Shown piece by piece: positions 10,157-23,329 of a stretch of DNA of 64,000 bases (position 1 is the stretch's first letter; each line of letters opens with the position of its first letter). Under the pieces are notes generated by a model that saw nothing but the letters and a program-made list of their open reading frames with translations, was not told where the DNA came from and did no database searches. The position numbers were made by a program, and so were the translations under genes. Origin of the DNA: Scedosporium boydii (taxonomy: Eukaryota > Ascomycota > Sordariomycetes > Microascales > Microascaceae); NCBI GenBank assembly GCA_002221725.1, contig NJFT01000195.1:1-64000 (forward strand). Direction: 5' to 3'.

Positions 10157-11732
10157 CTACACCGTAGCAGCCACCTCATCGTAGACCTCCTCGGCATGCT
10201 TCTCGGCATCGTGCCCAAATATCCACTCCGGTCTCGGAAACTCAATTAGCTTCGGATCCCTCCTCACAGCCTCCCAATCCGTCTTATGCCACATATCCCT
10301 CGTCGACTCCCCCGTCTTCTGCACCTTCTTCACCCTCTCGTACCGAATCTTCTCATGCGTCCTCAGCGCCGTGCTCACGCCCGCCTTGCCTCCCCTCCGC
10401 AAACAAACGGCAATCGTCGCGGCGTCCTCCAAAGCCTGCGCCGCACCCTGAGCGCTCGTGGGTAGGAACGGATGCGCGCTATCGCCGAGCAGGAGGATCC
10501 TTCCCTTGGGACTCACCCAGGTGGGCAAAGGGTCGCGGTAGACGAGCTTCCAATCCACGAGGCGGTCTTGGGGTGTTTTGGAGATGATGCGCGTGCAGAG
10601 GGGGTCCCAGCCTTCGAGGGCCGCGCGGACTTCGTCGAGGTTTCCCGGGAAGGACCACGATTCGTCGATGTCGTGGGTGTCGCGGTGGGTGAGCACCCAG
10701 CAGACGTCTTGGCCGCCTTTGATGGTGCTGAAGAGGAAGTGTTTGTCGGGGCCGATCCAGCCGTTGAAGGTGTCGCGCGAGCAGAAGTGGGCTGTTTCCG
10801 GGTCTGCTACCATATCCTTGTTGGAGAACCTGGTGGCGGGTCAGAGGAGGAGGTTTAAACTCACTTAGAGAAGGGGATATGACTGAAAGGGAAGATAAAG
10901 AGTGAAACGCACCAGGCGCGCCAGACGGCGTAACCGCTGCTCTTGGGCTTATCTTCGTAGCCGAGAACAACTTGGCGGGCTTTAGACTTGACTCCATCCG
11001 CGGCGATGACCACGTCCGCCGGTACCTGTTGTCGCAGTGTTAGTCTAGACTTGATTTCAAAGAGAAAAGCGCAGCTACGCTTCCTCTACTCACCCTCTCC
11101 CCGGTATCAAGCACAATGCCCGCTCCCTCCTCATCCTCAAAGTACTCCTCAATCCTCCTCCCCAAATGCACCGGAATCTCCAACTCATCCCTCACATGAT
11201 TAAACACAACCTCATGCAACTCCCCACGATGCCCGTTCAAACTGGGCGTTTCCCAGGGATACTGCGCCGCAGGTTGATTGACGACGATCTCGCCCGTGTC
11301 GAACTTGCGGATGTTGAAGCCGTGGTCGCGCGTGTCGATGCTGAGGGGCCGCATGCGGTCGACGACGGATCCGGCGCCGTCGCCCCAGCGGTAGAAGATG
11401 CGGCCGGCGTTGGGGCCGAAGGAGATGATGTCGCCGAGGATCTTGAGTTCGGGGAAGGCTTCGTAGATGGTTACGGTGTGGCCTTGGCGGTGGCATTCTA
11501 TGGCGGAGGCGAGGCCGCCGAAGCCTGGGGGGAAGAGAGGTTTTAGCTAGGGGGATGGATTACGTGGTGTGCGACTTTTCAGTATCGCGGAATCAGGAGA
11601 GAAGCAGAGGAAAAGGAGGCGGAGAGGACAGAGAAAAAAGAGAGAGAGAGAGAGAGAGAGTCGGGGCTATAAGAGACGATGCTAACCTGCGCCTACGACA
11701 ATGACATTGATGCCCGTCTTTTCTTTAGCCAT
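10157..11732 (-). CDS. FAD-dependent aromatic-ring monooxygenase (salicylate hydroxylase-like)
   Basis: Four exons, 11732-11687, 11524-11094, 11025-10913 and 10829-10157, encode 420 residues. Group A flavoprotein monooxygenases use FAD and NAD(P)H to hydroxylate phenolic or other activated substrates. The dinucleotide fold GAGFGGLASAIECHRQG sits at residues 14-30, the DG motif is IAADGVKSKAR (near 169), and the GD motif GRILLLGDSAHPFLPTS starts near 306, so all three FAD/NADPH fingerprints are intact. There is no membrane segment, and the protein is probably soluble. Intron 1 (162 bp) contains a long AG dinucleotide repeat. The product could be a tailoring or a catabolic enzyme; its neighbours, a P450 and an SDR, point to a shared oxidative pathway, but this is inference. 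Confidence 0.93.
11639..11660. repeat. (AG)n microsatellite inside FMO intron 1
   Basis: About eleven uninterrupted AG units (CT on the coding strand) lie within the first intron of the FAD monooxygenase gene. Confidence 0.92.
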
Positions 11733-12785
11733 TCTGATCGTCTAGACTATTGAACACTCGGTAATCTTTTCGAATTGATATATAGGCTACACTGAAAGAA
11801 ATAAAAAAAAAAAATAAAAAAACATGGAAAACAATGATCTCGGCAAGATGCAGAGTCCTTGGTTGATCCCATCACATCCCATACATCTCATCGTCTGCCC
11901 CTCGCGATCATCCCACCCCTCCTTCCAGGCTTCCCTTCTCCCTTGTCAGCCTATATTAATGTATACTACGAAGTCTTAAGAGGCTCGGACGAGACGAACT
12001 CGCGCTGGTGCAGAGCAACCTGCAGTGCAACCCGCCCGAGGAACCCGGCGTCTCGGCACGCACTTCCACGTCTTCCTAAGTGCCTTTTCCCCCGCATTCC
12101 CTACTTGGAAGGAAAAACATCGAGTCTCCTTTGCTCGAAGCTGAACATTCTCCGGTTCTAGTGTTACCCCCGTGCGTGGACCTGTTGTGTGTGTTGCGAC
12201 TCTCTGCCTCAGACCACACACGCCACGGCAATTTCCTAGACGACTCGCAGGCCCTTCGATTGCAAGTGCCAAGGGGCGGGTTCTAAATCTAGGAAGCGAT
12301 CGATGAGTCCACCCTTGTGCGGGGGAGGCGCTTCGTTTGTTTCGAACCCAAGTCCCTTTCAGGTCTCTCGCCTATAACGAATTAGCCTATTGATACGAGG
12401 GCCGAAAACGGTATAGAGCAAGCACGTTAGCTTGAGGCCGGGGCGGGATTGCCTACTGCCGGCGTTCCTGAGCTTGGAAGGCTTAAAGCCGGCCGGATGG
12501 GCGAGCAAGGGCGGGTCAAAGTGATAGTTGGGGGTCTTGTGCCTGCTTCGGCAAGTGGGAGGACGTGGATGTGGGAGAGGCAGAGGGAGAGGGAGAGGGT
12601 AAGTGATGTGCTAAGAGGGAATATCAATATCAGATCGCTTGTCTAGGCTCCGTCTGAGGAGCTTGAATTGTGCTCTTCCAATTGATCTCATCTGTCCTGC
12701 TCAATTGCGCCGAATCCTCAGCTCCGACCAGCTTCGTCCAAGTCTCATCACCACCGTCGTCACCATCATCACCACCACCACAACC
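11733..12785. promoter_or_regulatory. Divergent promoter region between FMO (-) and SDR (+)
   Basis: The two start codons (11732 minus, 12786 plus) are 1.05 kb apart and divergent, so they may share control elements. A TATATATC at 11785-11778 lies about 50 bp upstream of the FMO start. GC-rich palindromes (GCCGGC, CCGGCCGG) occur at about 12457-12495 and could bind Zn2Cys6 regulators. No other gene is visible. Confidence 0.4.
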
Positions 12786-14038
12786 ATGACCACTCACCCC
12801 GAATTCGACATCAAGACCTCCGGCCTCCACGTCGCCGAAACCTATGCCGACCAAATCAAAGGCAAAACCAGTTTCGTCTCCCCAAACCCCAATGAACCAA
12901 CAAATAAAAATAAAATAATAAAATAAAAAGAATCCTCACTAACAAAATCCAGTCCTCATCACCGGCGTGAGCCCCAACGGCATCGGCGCCGCAACTGCAA
13001 AAGCCATTGCCTCCCAGTCCCCGGCCCTCCTCATCCTCGCCTCCCGCACACCCACCAACCTCTCCACCGTCGTCTCCTCCCTCCACGAATCCTACCCAAC
13101 CGTGCGCATCGAGCCCTTAACCCTCGACCTCGCCTCGCAATCCTCCATCCGCGCCGTCGCCGCCCAGGTCGCGCAGCTAACCCCCAAACTCGACATTTTG
13201 ATCAACAATGCCGGGCTATCGGTCATGAAGCGCTTCGATACCGCCGAGGGAATTGAGGGACAGTTCGGGACGAATCATGTTGGACCGTTCCTGTTGACGA
13301 ATTTGTTGCTGCCGTTGCTCGAGAAGGCGGCTAAGGAGGAAGGGAGGAGGCGCGGGGAGACGAGGATCGTGAACCTTGCTAGTGGTGCGCATGTCATTAG
13401 CCCTATCCGCTGGAGCGACTATAACCTCGAGGGAAAGGAGGTGCCTGAGGAGGAGAAGTGGAGGAAGGGCTTGCCGGAGGTGTATTTGCAGCCTGTGGAT
13501 GGATATCTTGGGATCGTGGCGTATGGGCAGAGCAAGACGGCGAATATTTTGTTTACGGTTTCGCTCCAGAGGGAAGTGCCGAAGAAGGGCATCTCAGCGT
13601 ATTGCTTGCACCCTGGCGGTAAGTACAAACAAGTCCACCTCTTGTTTCTTTGCGTATATACCCAAGAACTTCGACGTAGAAAGACTTCTGACGTCAACAC
13701 TGGTGGCTGTTCTAGGCGTGAGGACGCAGCTCGGCAGAGAGCAAGACGACGACATCACGGCAGCCATCGAAAAGACAGCATCCTACTGGAAGGACATCGA
13801 CCAGGGTTCGTCCACCACCCTCGTCGCTGCTCTCGACCCTGCCCTTGACGGTGAGTTTTTCCGTTATAGTAGAAATAAAAGAATAGAATCTAACTCTCGC
13901 TCTCCGCCAGAGCAAACCGGACTGTATCTCGACAACTGCCAGTTCAGCAAGGCGATGCCCCATGCCACCGACCCCGTCGCCGCTGACCGACTTTGGGCTC
14001 TGAGCGAGGAGCTTGTCGGGGAAAAGTTTACCTTGTGA
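12786..14038 (+). CDS. Short-chain dehydrogenase/reductase (retinol dehydrogenase-like)
   Basis: Four exons, 12786-12870, 12953-13618, 13716-13850 and 13911-14038, encode 337 residues. The Rossmann fold shows the cofactor motif ITGVSPNGIG, NNAG in LDILINNAGLSV, the catalytic Ser in RIVNLASGAH, and the YxxxK pair in VAYGQSKTANIL (Tyr near 219, Lys near 223), followed by LHPGGVRTQL. It therefore has a complete classical SDR active site for NAD(P)-dependent alcohol/ketone interconversion. The pattern is that of the WW-domain-oxidoreductase/retinol dehydrogenase-like subgroup with an extra C-terminal extension. Each splice junction restores frame, e.g. PGG|VRTQ. The intron at 12871-12952 is AT-rich with a weak donor (gtttcg). 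It converges on ECM29, with 145 bp between stops. Substrate unknown. Confidence 0.92.
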
Positions 14039-14183
14039 TGAGTGTTTTCCAGTAGGACATTCACTTCATGTCATAGTAGGAAATAGTTCTGATAATGCAA
14101 GAAAAATTTTTGATAGAGCACAAAACGTTAAGGAAACAATGCAAGAGCACCCCCAAAGTCCTCACTATACCTAGCCCGCCCAC

Positions 14184-17100
14184 CTACTTCAGTTCCTCCA
14201 AAACTTTCTTCAACGCCTCCTTGACCGAAAGACTCCTCTCCTCCGCCATAATCCTCTCAACCGCCCCCTTCACAACGCCCCCGATACTCCCTACCCCCTC
14301 CCCACCAAACACACCCCTCTTCCAAGCCCTGGTAATAGCCCCAACGGCCTTCGCCCTCTCAATCCTCTGCGCCTCCGTCCCAATCTCCACAACCTCGAGA
14401 CTCAACGTATCCAGATATCCCTTCGCGAGTACGCTCTGGTCTTTCCCCTCTTTGCCCTTCTTAGCGTCGTTCATGACGTCTACGAGGGCCGTAAACCACA
14501 CCTTCCTCCTAATGAGCGAAAACCTATGCTCCGCGAGGTACGGCTTCAACGTCTTCAGTATCATAGACAAAGCAGGGATCGCATCCTCCGCCATCGCCGG
14601 CCGATTATACCCCCTCGTAATAGCCTCGACCGCCCTCTCCGCCAACTCGGCAGCGTGATCGTCATCCCCGTCGTCTTTGGAACGATCTACGTCCATCTTG
14701 TCGGCGCTCGCCTCATCCTCAAACTCGTCGAGCGCCGGCTGCACAACCTCGATGATGTCCTCGAGGAGATCGAGGTCCTTCCTCGCCTTGGCGAATTTCC
14801 AGAGACACTCGTACGCGTGGACCTTGTAGCCCGCATTATTCCTCTTAGCTTCTCTTACCGCGATCTTACGCTGTTTCTGCGCGATGGCGGACGAGCCATC
14901 CTTCCACAGCGCCTCTCCCTTTTCGACAAAGGGGGGAAACGCCTTAAGCAGCCTCTGCTTCCCATCAAACGTTTTGAGTGCCAGCGCACGATCGAACACG
15001 GGCCAGACAATCTCAAGATTCGCCTCGCTAATCTGGCCCGTCGCCTCCGTAGACCCCGCCAACGCCTCGACGGCCGAAGAAATCGTAAAGCACGCCGTAT
15101 GCTGGAGGCTCCACCTAGGCGCATCCAGCCCACGGGTCACGAGCGCGATTATCTCTTTCAGGTGCCAGGCGACTGTCCTGCTCCCTCCCGCATGCTGATC
15201 CCACGCCACGCCGAACGCCGTGCGCGTATACTCGTCGACGTCGTTGGACGCAAAGTACGCGAACGGGAGCAGCAGGCCCGCGAGAGATGTGAACTGATCC
15301 GGGGAAGTCTTGGCCAGCGCGACGACCACGTCCGCCACTTTTTGCCGCCGGCGCTCATCCTCGGCCTTAAAGTACAGATCGATGAACTTTTCGCAAAATT
15401 TCTCCTTGGCCGCGCCGGGGGCAGATCGGATGATGTACGCCGCTGCGCGCGCATACGCCTTGCTCACCTCATCGTTGGCGTCGAGGGTCTGTTTCTCCAT
15501 GAGCTGGAGGAAGCGCGCCGCGAGCGGGCGCATGGAATTTGCGTGCATGGAGAAGAGCGTGATGAGCATGCGGCTACAGCCGATCTTAGTCGGCATGCCC
15601 AAAGCGGACTTGATCGTCGCCTCGAGAGTCGGCGCCAACTCGACGAGGGTTTCCTCGTCGACGAAGCGGAGGCAGTTCTCGATGGCCTCGGATATGGGCG
15701 ACTGGCTCACCATGGCTGCGCGGCGCTTGTCGATGAGTTCGCGCCCCCCTTCGCCGACGCGCTGGTAGTAGAAGCCGATTTGCGCCGGCTCGATCGTGCT
15801 TAGGAGACCGAGTAGCTGCGGAATCATCTCCGACATGAACGGCCGGAGATTCCTGCCGCCCTTCTTGGCAATGTTGATGAGGGTCAGGGTGGAGAAGAGC
15901 TTGACGTCCTCGACGGAATTGTCCACCCCCTGGCCCGACAGGAGGAACGGAATCACCTCCTTCAACATGGCCTGCACAGAATTACCTCCAGTCGACTCCT
16001 CCAGGAGGCGGAGAAGACCGTTTGACAACCCAATACAGAGCTTGAGCGCCGCGGCTCTTACGCTACCCTTGACATCATCCATCAGCTTCAACGCCACCTT
16101 CCATATCTCCGTATAATATTTCTCGTACTTGGGGAAAGGCCTTCCCTGCACGAGATCAGCAATGGCGCCGCAGCTCGCTTCTCTCATACGCCACTCTCGA
16201 CCCAGCGCACTCTTGAGTAGATCCTGCATGATTGTATCAAAGTGCTTCTCGAGAACGGCGTTGGAATCCTTGACAATGGATTTCCAGATATCATCCATCG
16301 ATCGCTGCACATTGGGATTCGGATCGAATCGATACCTGTATAGCTTGGGGTACAGCTTCGGGTCAACCTCCGACTCGGAGAGGATATTGCTGAGGCCAAA
16401 CCGTCCAAAGGCGGATCGGGTGGTCCACATAGCCGCGTTGGCCGCGAGGGACATAAACTTGTAGACTAGTGTCTGATCTCCAACCTCTGATGCGAGGTTG
16501 ACGATATCCTTGTAAGACGTGATCGACTTGCCGTCTCCCGTGGGCAGCGCGCCGGCATCGAAGAGTTCCGTGTCCTCATCCACCTTGAGAGTCTTGCCGT
16601 TGCCGGTAAACGCAGAGACCAAGTCCTTCGTAAGCTGTCCCCTGATCGACTCATCGCCCTTCTCGTAAACTAAAGAGAGTCCCCTAGACGCTGTCTCCTG
16701 CGTAAGCTCGTCCCTGGTATGTAAGAGCCTCATAAACGATGCCTGGATTTCTCGTAATCTCGACTTCACTTCCTCCAAGTGTGGGCAATACTGCACGATG
16801 CAGAATAGCCAGATCCCCGAAGCCTTGAGGAGGGATGGCTTCGTGCCCTTGCAATCTTGAATGAGCTTGTTTAGCACACCGGTTAAGTGTGCAGGGTGGT
16901 GGGGTTTCTGAAAGCTACCACCGGGGCCGCTATCGACGTTGAGGCCGAGCTGGACGCAGGTGGCTTCCCAGCGGCCGACTACCGCCGCAATAGCTTCGCC
17001 GACGGCGAAGTGGACTTCGGCTTGCTTAATTTCGTAGAGTTCAAAGAGCCCCTTTAGGATAGAGCCGATCAATCCATCGTTCCACTCTTCGCCTTCCTCT

Positions 17101-19796
17101 TCATCCAGAGCAATAGCCAGTTTCCCAAGCGCAGAAATGGCCCGCTCGTTACTCTTCTTCGCCAGGCCTAGCAGGAACTCGATGACCTCCTTTGCCGGGA
17201 CGGTGTCCGAGCTAGGCGTGGCCAATCCAGCCGACCAGAGTTGAGGGAACGCCTCCAACAGAGTCTCTTTGAGGGAATGCGGGATGCGCTCCTTCACAAG
17301 CAGGCCGAGCGGGTAGGTGATTCCTGCCGGAACCTCACGACCATAATAGACGAGCCTCGAGGAAAAGTGCGCAAGTGCGAGAATAGCTCCTTCGGCAGCA
17401 TTCAACTCGGAGCCAAACTTATTCTCGCCGTCCTTGGTAAGTTCCAAGATAGGCGCCACGATGTCGGAAAGCTTCGCGTCGCTGTTCGCAGGATGAGCGG
17501 CGAGGATGCCGAACGCCTCGGCCGCGAGGACACGCAGCTCCTTTTTATTCGATTTGATGAAGGGGACTAGCTGCGGCGCGAGGTGAGCGAGGTACGCAAC
17601 AGAATTTCGAGGGCTTAGAGGAGCCACGTCCACGAAAGAGCGAGCAGATTCTTCTACCGTTGCCTCGTGATTCAGACGCAATCCGTCAAGACATTTCTTC
17701 AGGAAGTACATGTTGTGGCCATCATCGGGAAGCCCACGAAGGTACTCTCGGATCTCGTTTCTCGTCTTCAGATCCGTCTTGACTAGATTCTGCAGATTCC
17801 GAGCCCAGTCGGGATCCATCTTGAAGTCCTTGAGAGCGGCGAGGAACATTATCTGCTTGCAGTAGCTGAGGGCCACAGGATACGCCAGCATGGTATCATC
17901 GGAGAACTGAAACCGGGGAATAGGATCTGTGTCAACATCCATCTCGTCACTGTCGTCCCGTGGCGGCGATGGTGATGACTTATTCTCGGCAAAGTACATG
18001 ACGAGCATCTCCTTCCAATCGGGGAGTTTGACGTCGTCGTTAGAGGAGTGCGCGTATTGCGCCCACGGATCAAGACCCTTGTGTCCCTCCTCGATGACAT
18101 CACTCCTCTCATCTTGACGAGCCCCGACGGCGAGAATATCTATCCAACGAGCCTGCGCCGAGTCAAACGGCAAACATTTATTCGCCCACTTCACGGCTGC
18201 ATGGCGCGTGCTCCGAACAACGGGCGGCTCGACTTTGACTGTCATATAACGCAACAGCATTGTTCGAACCCCAAACCTCTTAGAATTCGATTCCTCCTGA
18301 GAAGGGGGATACAAAGCCGTCAGCATAGACAGCGCACCGTCGATGTTGACAACCACCTCCGGATTGGGGTCTTCGGCTAGAGCGCGAAACATCCATCCGG
18401 CGAGACAAAACCGCTGCTGTCCCGTCATCTTAGCCGCCTTTCCCAGGATCCCTATGCTTTCGTAGGCAAGCGACCGGAGCGCAACATCATCCCCGGACGT
18501 CCTTTCCGCCACGGGCCAGCCCTGCCCCTGGATGTATTCCTGCATCTTCTCCAGCAACTTGAAACCGATGTCAAAGTCTCCCTTGGAGGGTCCGACGGTC
18601 GCAGCCCAACGGAGATATTGAAACAATGCGCGATGAAGCTTTGTCCTCTCCAGCGTTCCCTGCCTTTTCCCTTGCTCTGAATTTCCCGTCTCCGCAGGTG
18701 TGATGTCCAGTTTTGCCGCCTCGAGGATCTCCGCCGTCATGGTTGTAGAGATGGTAGACTTGCTCAGGATGCCCAAGATCCTCGTACGGTAGGCCGGACC
18801 TAGCCTCGCATGGGAGTCGAATAGCGACTTTATAAGCGCGGGATCCTCCAGATCCACCGAACTCTTCTTGAGGAGCTCGTCGCCGACGGACGCGACTCTC
18901 GAGTCGGCGGCCGACGCTGCATAGAGTGCCGGAATAAACCTTTCGCTATCCTTGAACGCACCGCTCGCGAGAAAAGTAATCACCTTTAGCTTCATGTCTG
19001 CCAGGGCCGTGAAGGCAGCAGAAACGGGTCGGTGGGTAGGCACGAGGAAGTCAAGCTCCGATGCCGTGAACGTCGGAGGAGGATTAACACTCCGCAGAAC
19101 CTCCGCCGTCGCCCCGGAACCGGCCGACTTTAAGAGGATTACCTTGCCTAACCACTTGGACAAGTATCGGGCGTCGCTGTCGGTTAGTCCGAGAGTCTCT
19201 CGCAAAGCTAGATCATCCTTTGTACCCCTCCCAGGCAGCCTAACATCAGTGAGTAATCTTAAAAACACATCGAAGAGCCCTGCGTCGCTCGAGCCAGCGG
19301 CATCGGCATCCCCATGCGATATCTCCTTTGTGACCTTGGGAAACAGATCTCTCCTATCTACGACATCCATCCGAGGAACGCTATGCTGTATGAAGACGAG
19401 ATCAAACTGTTTCACCACGGGCGAAGAGTTCGCCTTGAACTGGTCCACCAACGCCGCAACGGGGAGGACAATCCTGCAAATCGAGTTAGCCAAGTTCTTG
19501 TCTCTTTTTCCCTCATTGTTCCTAGTCATTCAAAACCTCCTCTCTAGAGGCCCAGTGCCCCGAACAAATGAAGAAAGAACATACCCCGGCGGCTGTACAA
19601 AAGTCATCACCCTCTTCAAAACGGCAATCACCTTCGCTCTTACACTCGCATGCGGACTCCCCGCCTTGAGCATCAATGGCGCAAGATATCGCGATAGCAG
19701 CTGCTCCAGCTTCTCCTCGTTGTTGGCGACCTCGAGGATGCGGAAGTCGACCTTGTCGACGAGGTCGAGCTCGCGCTGTTCCGTCGATTCCGCCAT
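14184..19796 (-). CDS. ECM29: Proteasome adaptor/scaffold ECM29
   Basis: Two exons, 19796-19585 and 19473-14184, encode 1833 residues. ECM29 is a HEAT-repeat protein that binds both the 20S core and 19S cap of the 26S proteasome, stabilises or inspects assembled particles and is linked to stress responses. The N-terminus MAESTEQRELDLVDKVDFRI continues with LEQLLSRYLAPLMLKAGS, and the junction QPPG|IVLPVAALVDQF restores frame. The rest is helical-repeat sequence throughout, including RSAFGRFGLSNILSESE, a stretch typical of the family, and a C-terminus SLSVKEALKKVLEELK. Length matches fungal ECM29 (about 1800-1900). The start was chosen at 19796 (GTGACCATGGCG context); there is no in-frame ATG just upstream. 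A 5.3 kb intronless second exon is unusual only for its size. Confidence 0.92.
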
Positions 19797-20912
19797 GGTC
19801 ACTTTCCTCTTTCCCGTATATGTATGTTCGGTAGATGATCGTGTATTCTAGTATCGTGGGTGGCTCTCAAGTGGTGAGGCTCTGTGTCCACGAGGGTGGT
19901 TGGCGATGCGGGATGAGACGGACACGGAATTTCATCAATTTCAACCCCTCTGGCGGGGCAGTGAATGAATGAGCAGAGCTCAGGGAGATGTCGGAAAGTT
20001 TGGGTAGCGTCTCATTTGTTTCCAGGAAATGATAAACACAGTCTAGGCCATGCAAGCGCCCTCGAGAGATATTATTCAAGTCGCGATCGAGTATGGGGGA
20101 TTTTATAAGAAAAGTGGCGATTCCGACATCTCAAGGCAGCGTTGAGTGACGTTGGGAGATGATGCAGCAAATCGTACCTGCTTCTGGAGTGGAGAGGGCT
20201 TGAGACGAAGCATTATATTCGCACTGTCATAACACGCATATGTTTGGTACATATGTACAGTGTAGACATCTTTATTCACTGTGCGTGGCCAGCATCTGAG
20301 CCTCGACTGCAGCTCGAGAACATTCCTTCAAACCTCATACAAAACACAAGACCTCTCAATGTCTAGGCCGAGTATATACAGAATAAGAGAGTGACATACC
20401 ACACATCCAGGTCAGTGAACACATAAACAACATCCACTTCTGCGGTATCCCACTTCTTCCCTCAATGCACATTCCAAACAAGTAAAAGCAAAAACAAACA
20501 TAAGAATAGAATCTATGAACGGAATATTCTTCGTCCATAATGAAATGGCTAAAGGCCTCTACTACATGAAGAAAAGAAACAAGTGCCAACCATGCTCGCT
20601 CACCCACGCCATTGATCATAAGAAACAGAAAAGAAAGGGAAAAAAGAAAAGAAAAGAGACAAAGGAAAACCATCCCATATCCGAACACAACACATGAAAT
20701 CCCCATAACCATGCCCTGATGAATGTGCTTATCAGGGTGTTGCAGGCTCCATTTGCCCTGCTTTGCTTTGCCGTCGAAATGAAGTCATCCGACCATGCCT
20801 GCTGGCCCTTCGTGCCCAAAGAAAACTCCCCAAGAACCGAGAACCGTCTTTTGCATGTAAATGACAGAACCACGAAAACGCCAACCACCACTTTTGTTGT
20901 CATCTATCACCT
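19797..20912. other. Intergenic: ECM29 promoter and kinase 3' flank
   Basis: About 1.1 kb between two minus-strand genes. A purine-rich A/G tract lies at 20620-20665. No gene seen. Confidence 0.55.
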
Positions 20913-23329
20913 TTACACCTCAGTTTCATCAAATGGTTCCACTCTTACAAGAATCTCCTCGAGAAGACCCTCAAGGAACATCCCCACGTCTCTACCCATA
21001 CCCACCGGCTCAGCCTTGTCATAGTGGTCGATCTCCTTACAGACGTGCGCCAGCTTATACACAAGGTGTCGGATCCTCTCGTGCGCTGCTTCCGCGCGTT
21101 GCTGTCGAGGCGTAGGTGCCGCTCCCGGAGCAGTTCGGCACACGGTCTGCAGGCGGATCTGCCTCCTCTTCAGGGCCTCTTCCAACGCAGGGAAGATGAC
21201 GTCATTGAGAGCATCGAGGTCGCCGTCAGGGTTGGCGGGCGCCGGCGAGGGGAACGACGACAGAAGCGCGGCGCTGGATTCCGCTACGCTCGGGGGCTGG
21301 GCCTTGGACAGGAGGCCGGGCGGTTGGGTCTGTACCTGAACGGGCTGGTAATGTTGTTGGGCGTGCTTCGGGGGGAGTGGAAGCGCGGAAGCTTGGCCAG
21401 AGACTTGGCGCAGCTGAGTTTGAGAAGGTTGATTGGGCAATCTATGCTGAGATAGATTCTGCTGTTGTTGATAGGCGGCACTGCCGCCTCTGTATGGGGG
21501 TATCTCTGGTAGGTCAATGGGACCTACACGCGAGCTGGATGACGAGGGTCGCAGCTCTGGTCCATTTTGCAGCGACGCGTACGCTGATGAAGAGGAGCCG
21601 GCCGACGAGGCCTGGATAACCGGTGCTAGACTCAGCACTCCCATATCACGTTGGAGTTGTTGCTGTAGCAGGTGGTCGTAATCCGCTGACTGGTCAAGAG
21701 GAATTGGTGGCATGGGCTTAGCAACCCGCCTCGACGTGTCGTCGCGTCTTCTCTCTGGTGAGGCGGGAAGGGGTACCCTAATGGGCGATGGAGGCGTTTC
21801 GGTAGGGAGGGGTTTCCTCTGGGGAGAGGTTTGCCGAGACGTTCCACTCCCGGCTGCCTTGAGAGTATCTGAAACGGTAGGGCCGAGTCCAAAGTCCCGT
21901 ACCTTCGTCGGGCCCGCATTCTGCTCCCCATAATGATGATCCTGAGGCTCATAGTGTCGCGAAGAGGCCCGCGCGTTCGTGGCTGAATCGTCCATGGGAT
22001 TCAGACTAGGTCTGTGAACGACGTTGCCCCGATCGTTAACCAGCCGAACGGTACCGAAGTCCCACATATCCTCGTTTACGGGCTGCCTCTCCATAATCTC
22101 CTCGTGTCCTTCCATGTGGTCCTCCTCTTCGCCCTTGTGCGTAGCCATATACCTAGTATGCCTCTCGATAAGCTCCGTCAGGTACGAAGTCTTCTTCGCC
22201 TTGCGGATGAAGGGGTGACGTAGCAGCTCCTTGGCACTGGGCCGCTCTTTGGGATCTCTTTGGAGACATAACTCGATAAAGTCTTTGAAAGCCTTCGTGA
22301 AGTTGCCCTCGAGCCGAGGCGGAGGGTTCTTGGGGATGAGGAACAGAACCTTCATGGGATGTATATCGGCGTATGGAGGCTCTCCGTTCGCAAGCTCGAG
22401 TGCCGTGATACCTAGCGACCAGATATCTGCCTTGTGGTCGTAACCGGACTGTTTAATCACCTCTGGCGCCATCCAGAATGGAGTGCCCACAAATGTGTTT
22501 TTCTTCGTCATGGTTGCAGAAAGCTGGCCAGACACCCCGAAATCAGCCAGCTTGACTTGTCCGTTAGAGCTCAGGAGCACGTTCGCCGCTAGGAGTATCG
22601 GAGTTAGTACCAGACCGTCATCTCAAAATATGTGTTGGTTGGAAGAAGAACCGAAGCGTAGGAAGCGGCGTACCCTTAACGTCTCGGTGAAGCTTCTTGT
22701 CGGAGTGAAGATAATCGAGGCCTAACAATAGCTCCCTGAGAATTATGGCAATATAGTCCTCTCCAATCAAGCCTGGCTTCATGAGGTCGGCACAGCTACC
22801 TCCAGAACAAAACTCCATGACGATCCATAGCTCGGCGCCCTTGGCGTAAGAGCCGTAGTACTTAGTTACGTAGGGCGACTGAAGCTCGGAGAGGATAGCA
22901 ATTTCCTGGATAATATCCTCGACTTCGTCTTCGGCGCTCTCGATGTCAATGACTTTGATCGCGACGGCCTGACCGGTTCGCTTGTCGACCCTATCCGCCC
23001 AAGCACGAGTCAGCAAAAGCACAAGACAAATAGGAACAAACACCAAGAGACGTAGAAGAGCCGTGCGTCTGCAAAAGAGAGAGAAAGACAAAGAGAAACA
23101 GAGGCGTAAGGGTATCGACGGGGAGGGAGACGGAGAGACCAAGAAACTTACCCTTTGTAGACTTTGCCAAAGCTTCCACCGCCTACAGCAGCTTTCTGTT
23201 AGAATTCTCATAATGCAATAGCCAAAGACCTAGACAACATCACGAACCAATGCAGTACTCCTTCGTATAGAGAAGCTCCGGGTCAAGAGCCTCGTTCCCT
23301 TCCTCGTACTCTCGCTCCCTCTCCGCCAT
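20913..23329 (-). CDS. Ste20-family serine/threonine kinase, germinal centre kinase (GCK-III/Sps1-like)
   Basis: Four exons, 23329-23248, 23182-23152, 22990-22674 and 22588-20913, encode 701 residues. The kinase domain (about 22-285) is complete. It has the glycine loop IGGGSFGKVYKG, the Lys in AVAIKVID near residue 50, the catalytic loop LHRDVKAANVLLSS, DFG in LADFGVSGQLS, the activation segment KNTFVGTPFWMAPEVIKQS with the Ste20 signature, and WSLGITALELANGEPP. Exon 2 is only 31 bp. The C-terminal half is proline-, serine- and glutamine-rich, ending in a conserved helical block (LNDVIFPALEEALKRRQ ... FLEGLLEEILVRVEPFDETEV). Such kinases act in septation, polarity and morphogenesis networks upstream of NDR kinases. 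Assignment to the Neurospora MST-1/Sps1 branch rather than NAK1/Kic1 is likely from the domain sequence but not proven. Confidence 0.93.

Noticed and set aside
14526..15803. 425-codon plus-strand frame
   Set aside because: Opposite-strand shadow of ECM29; Arg/Leu-rich as expected for a mirrored GC-rich coding region.
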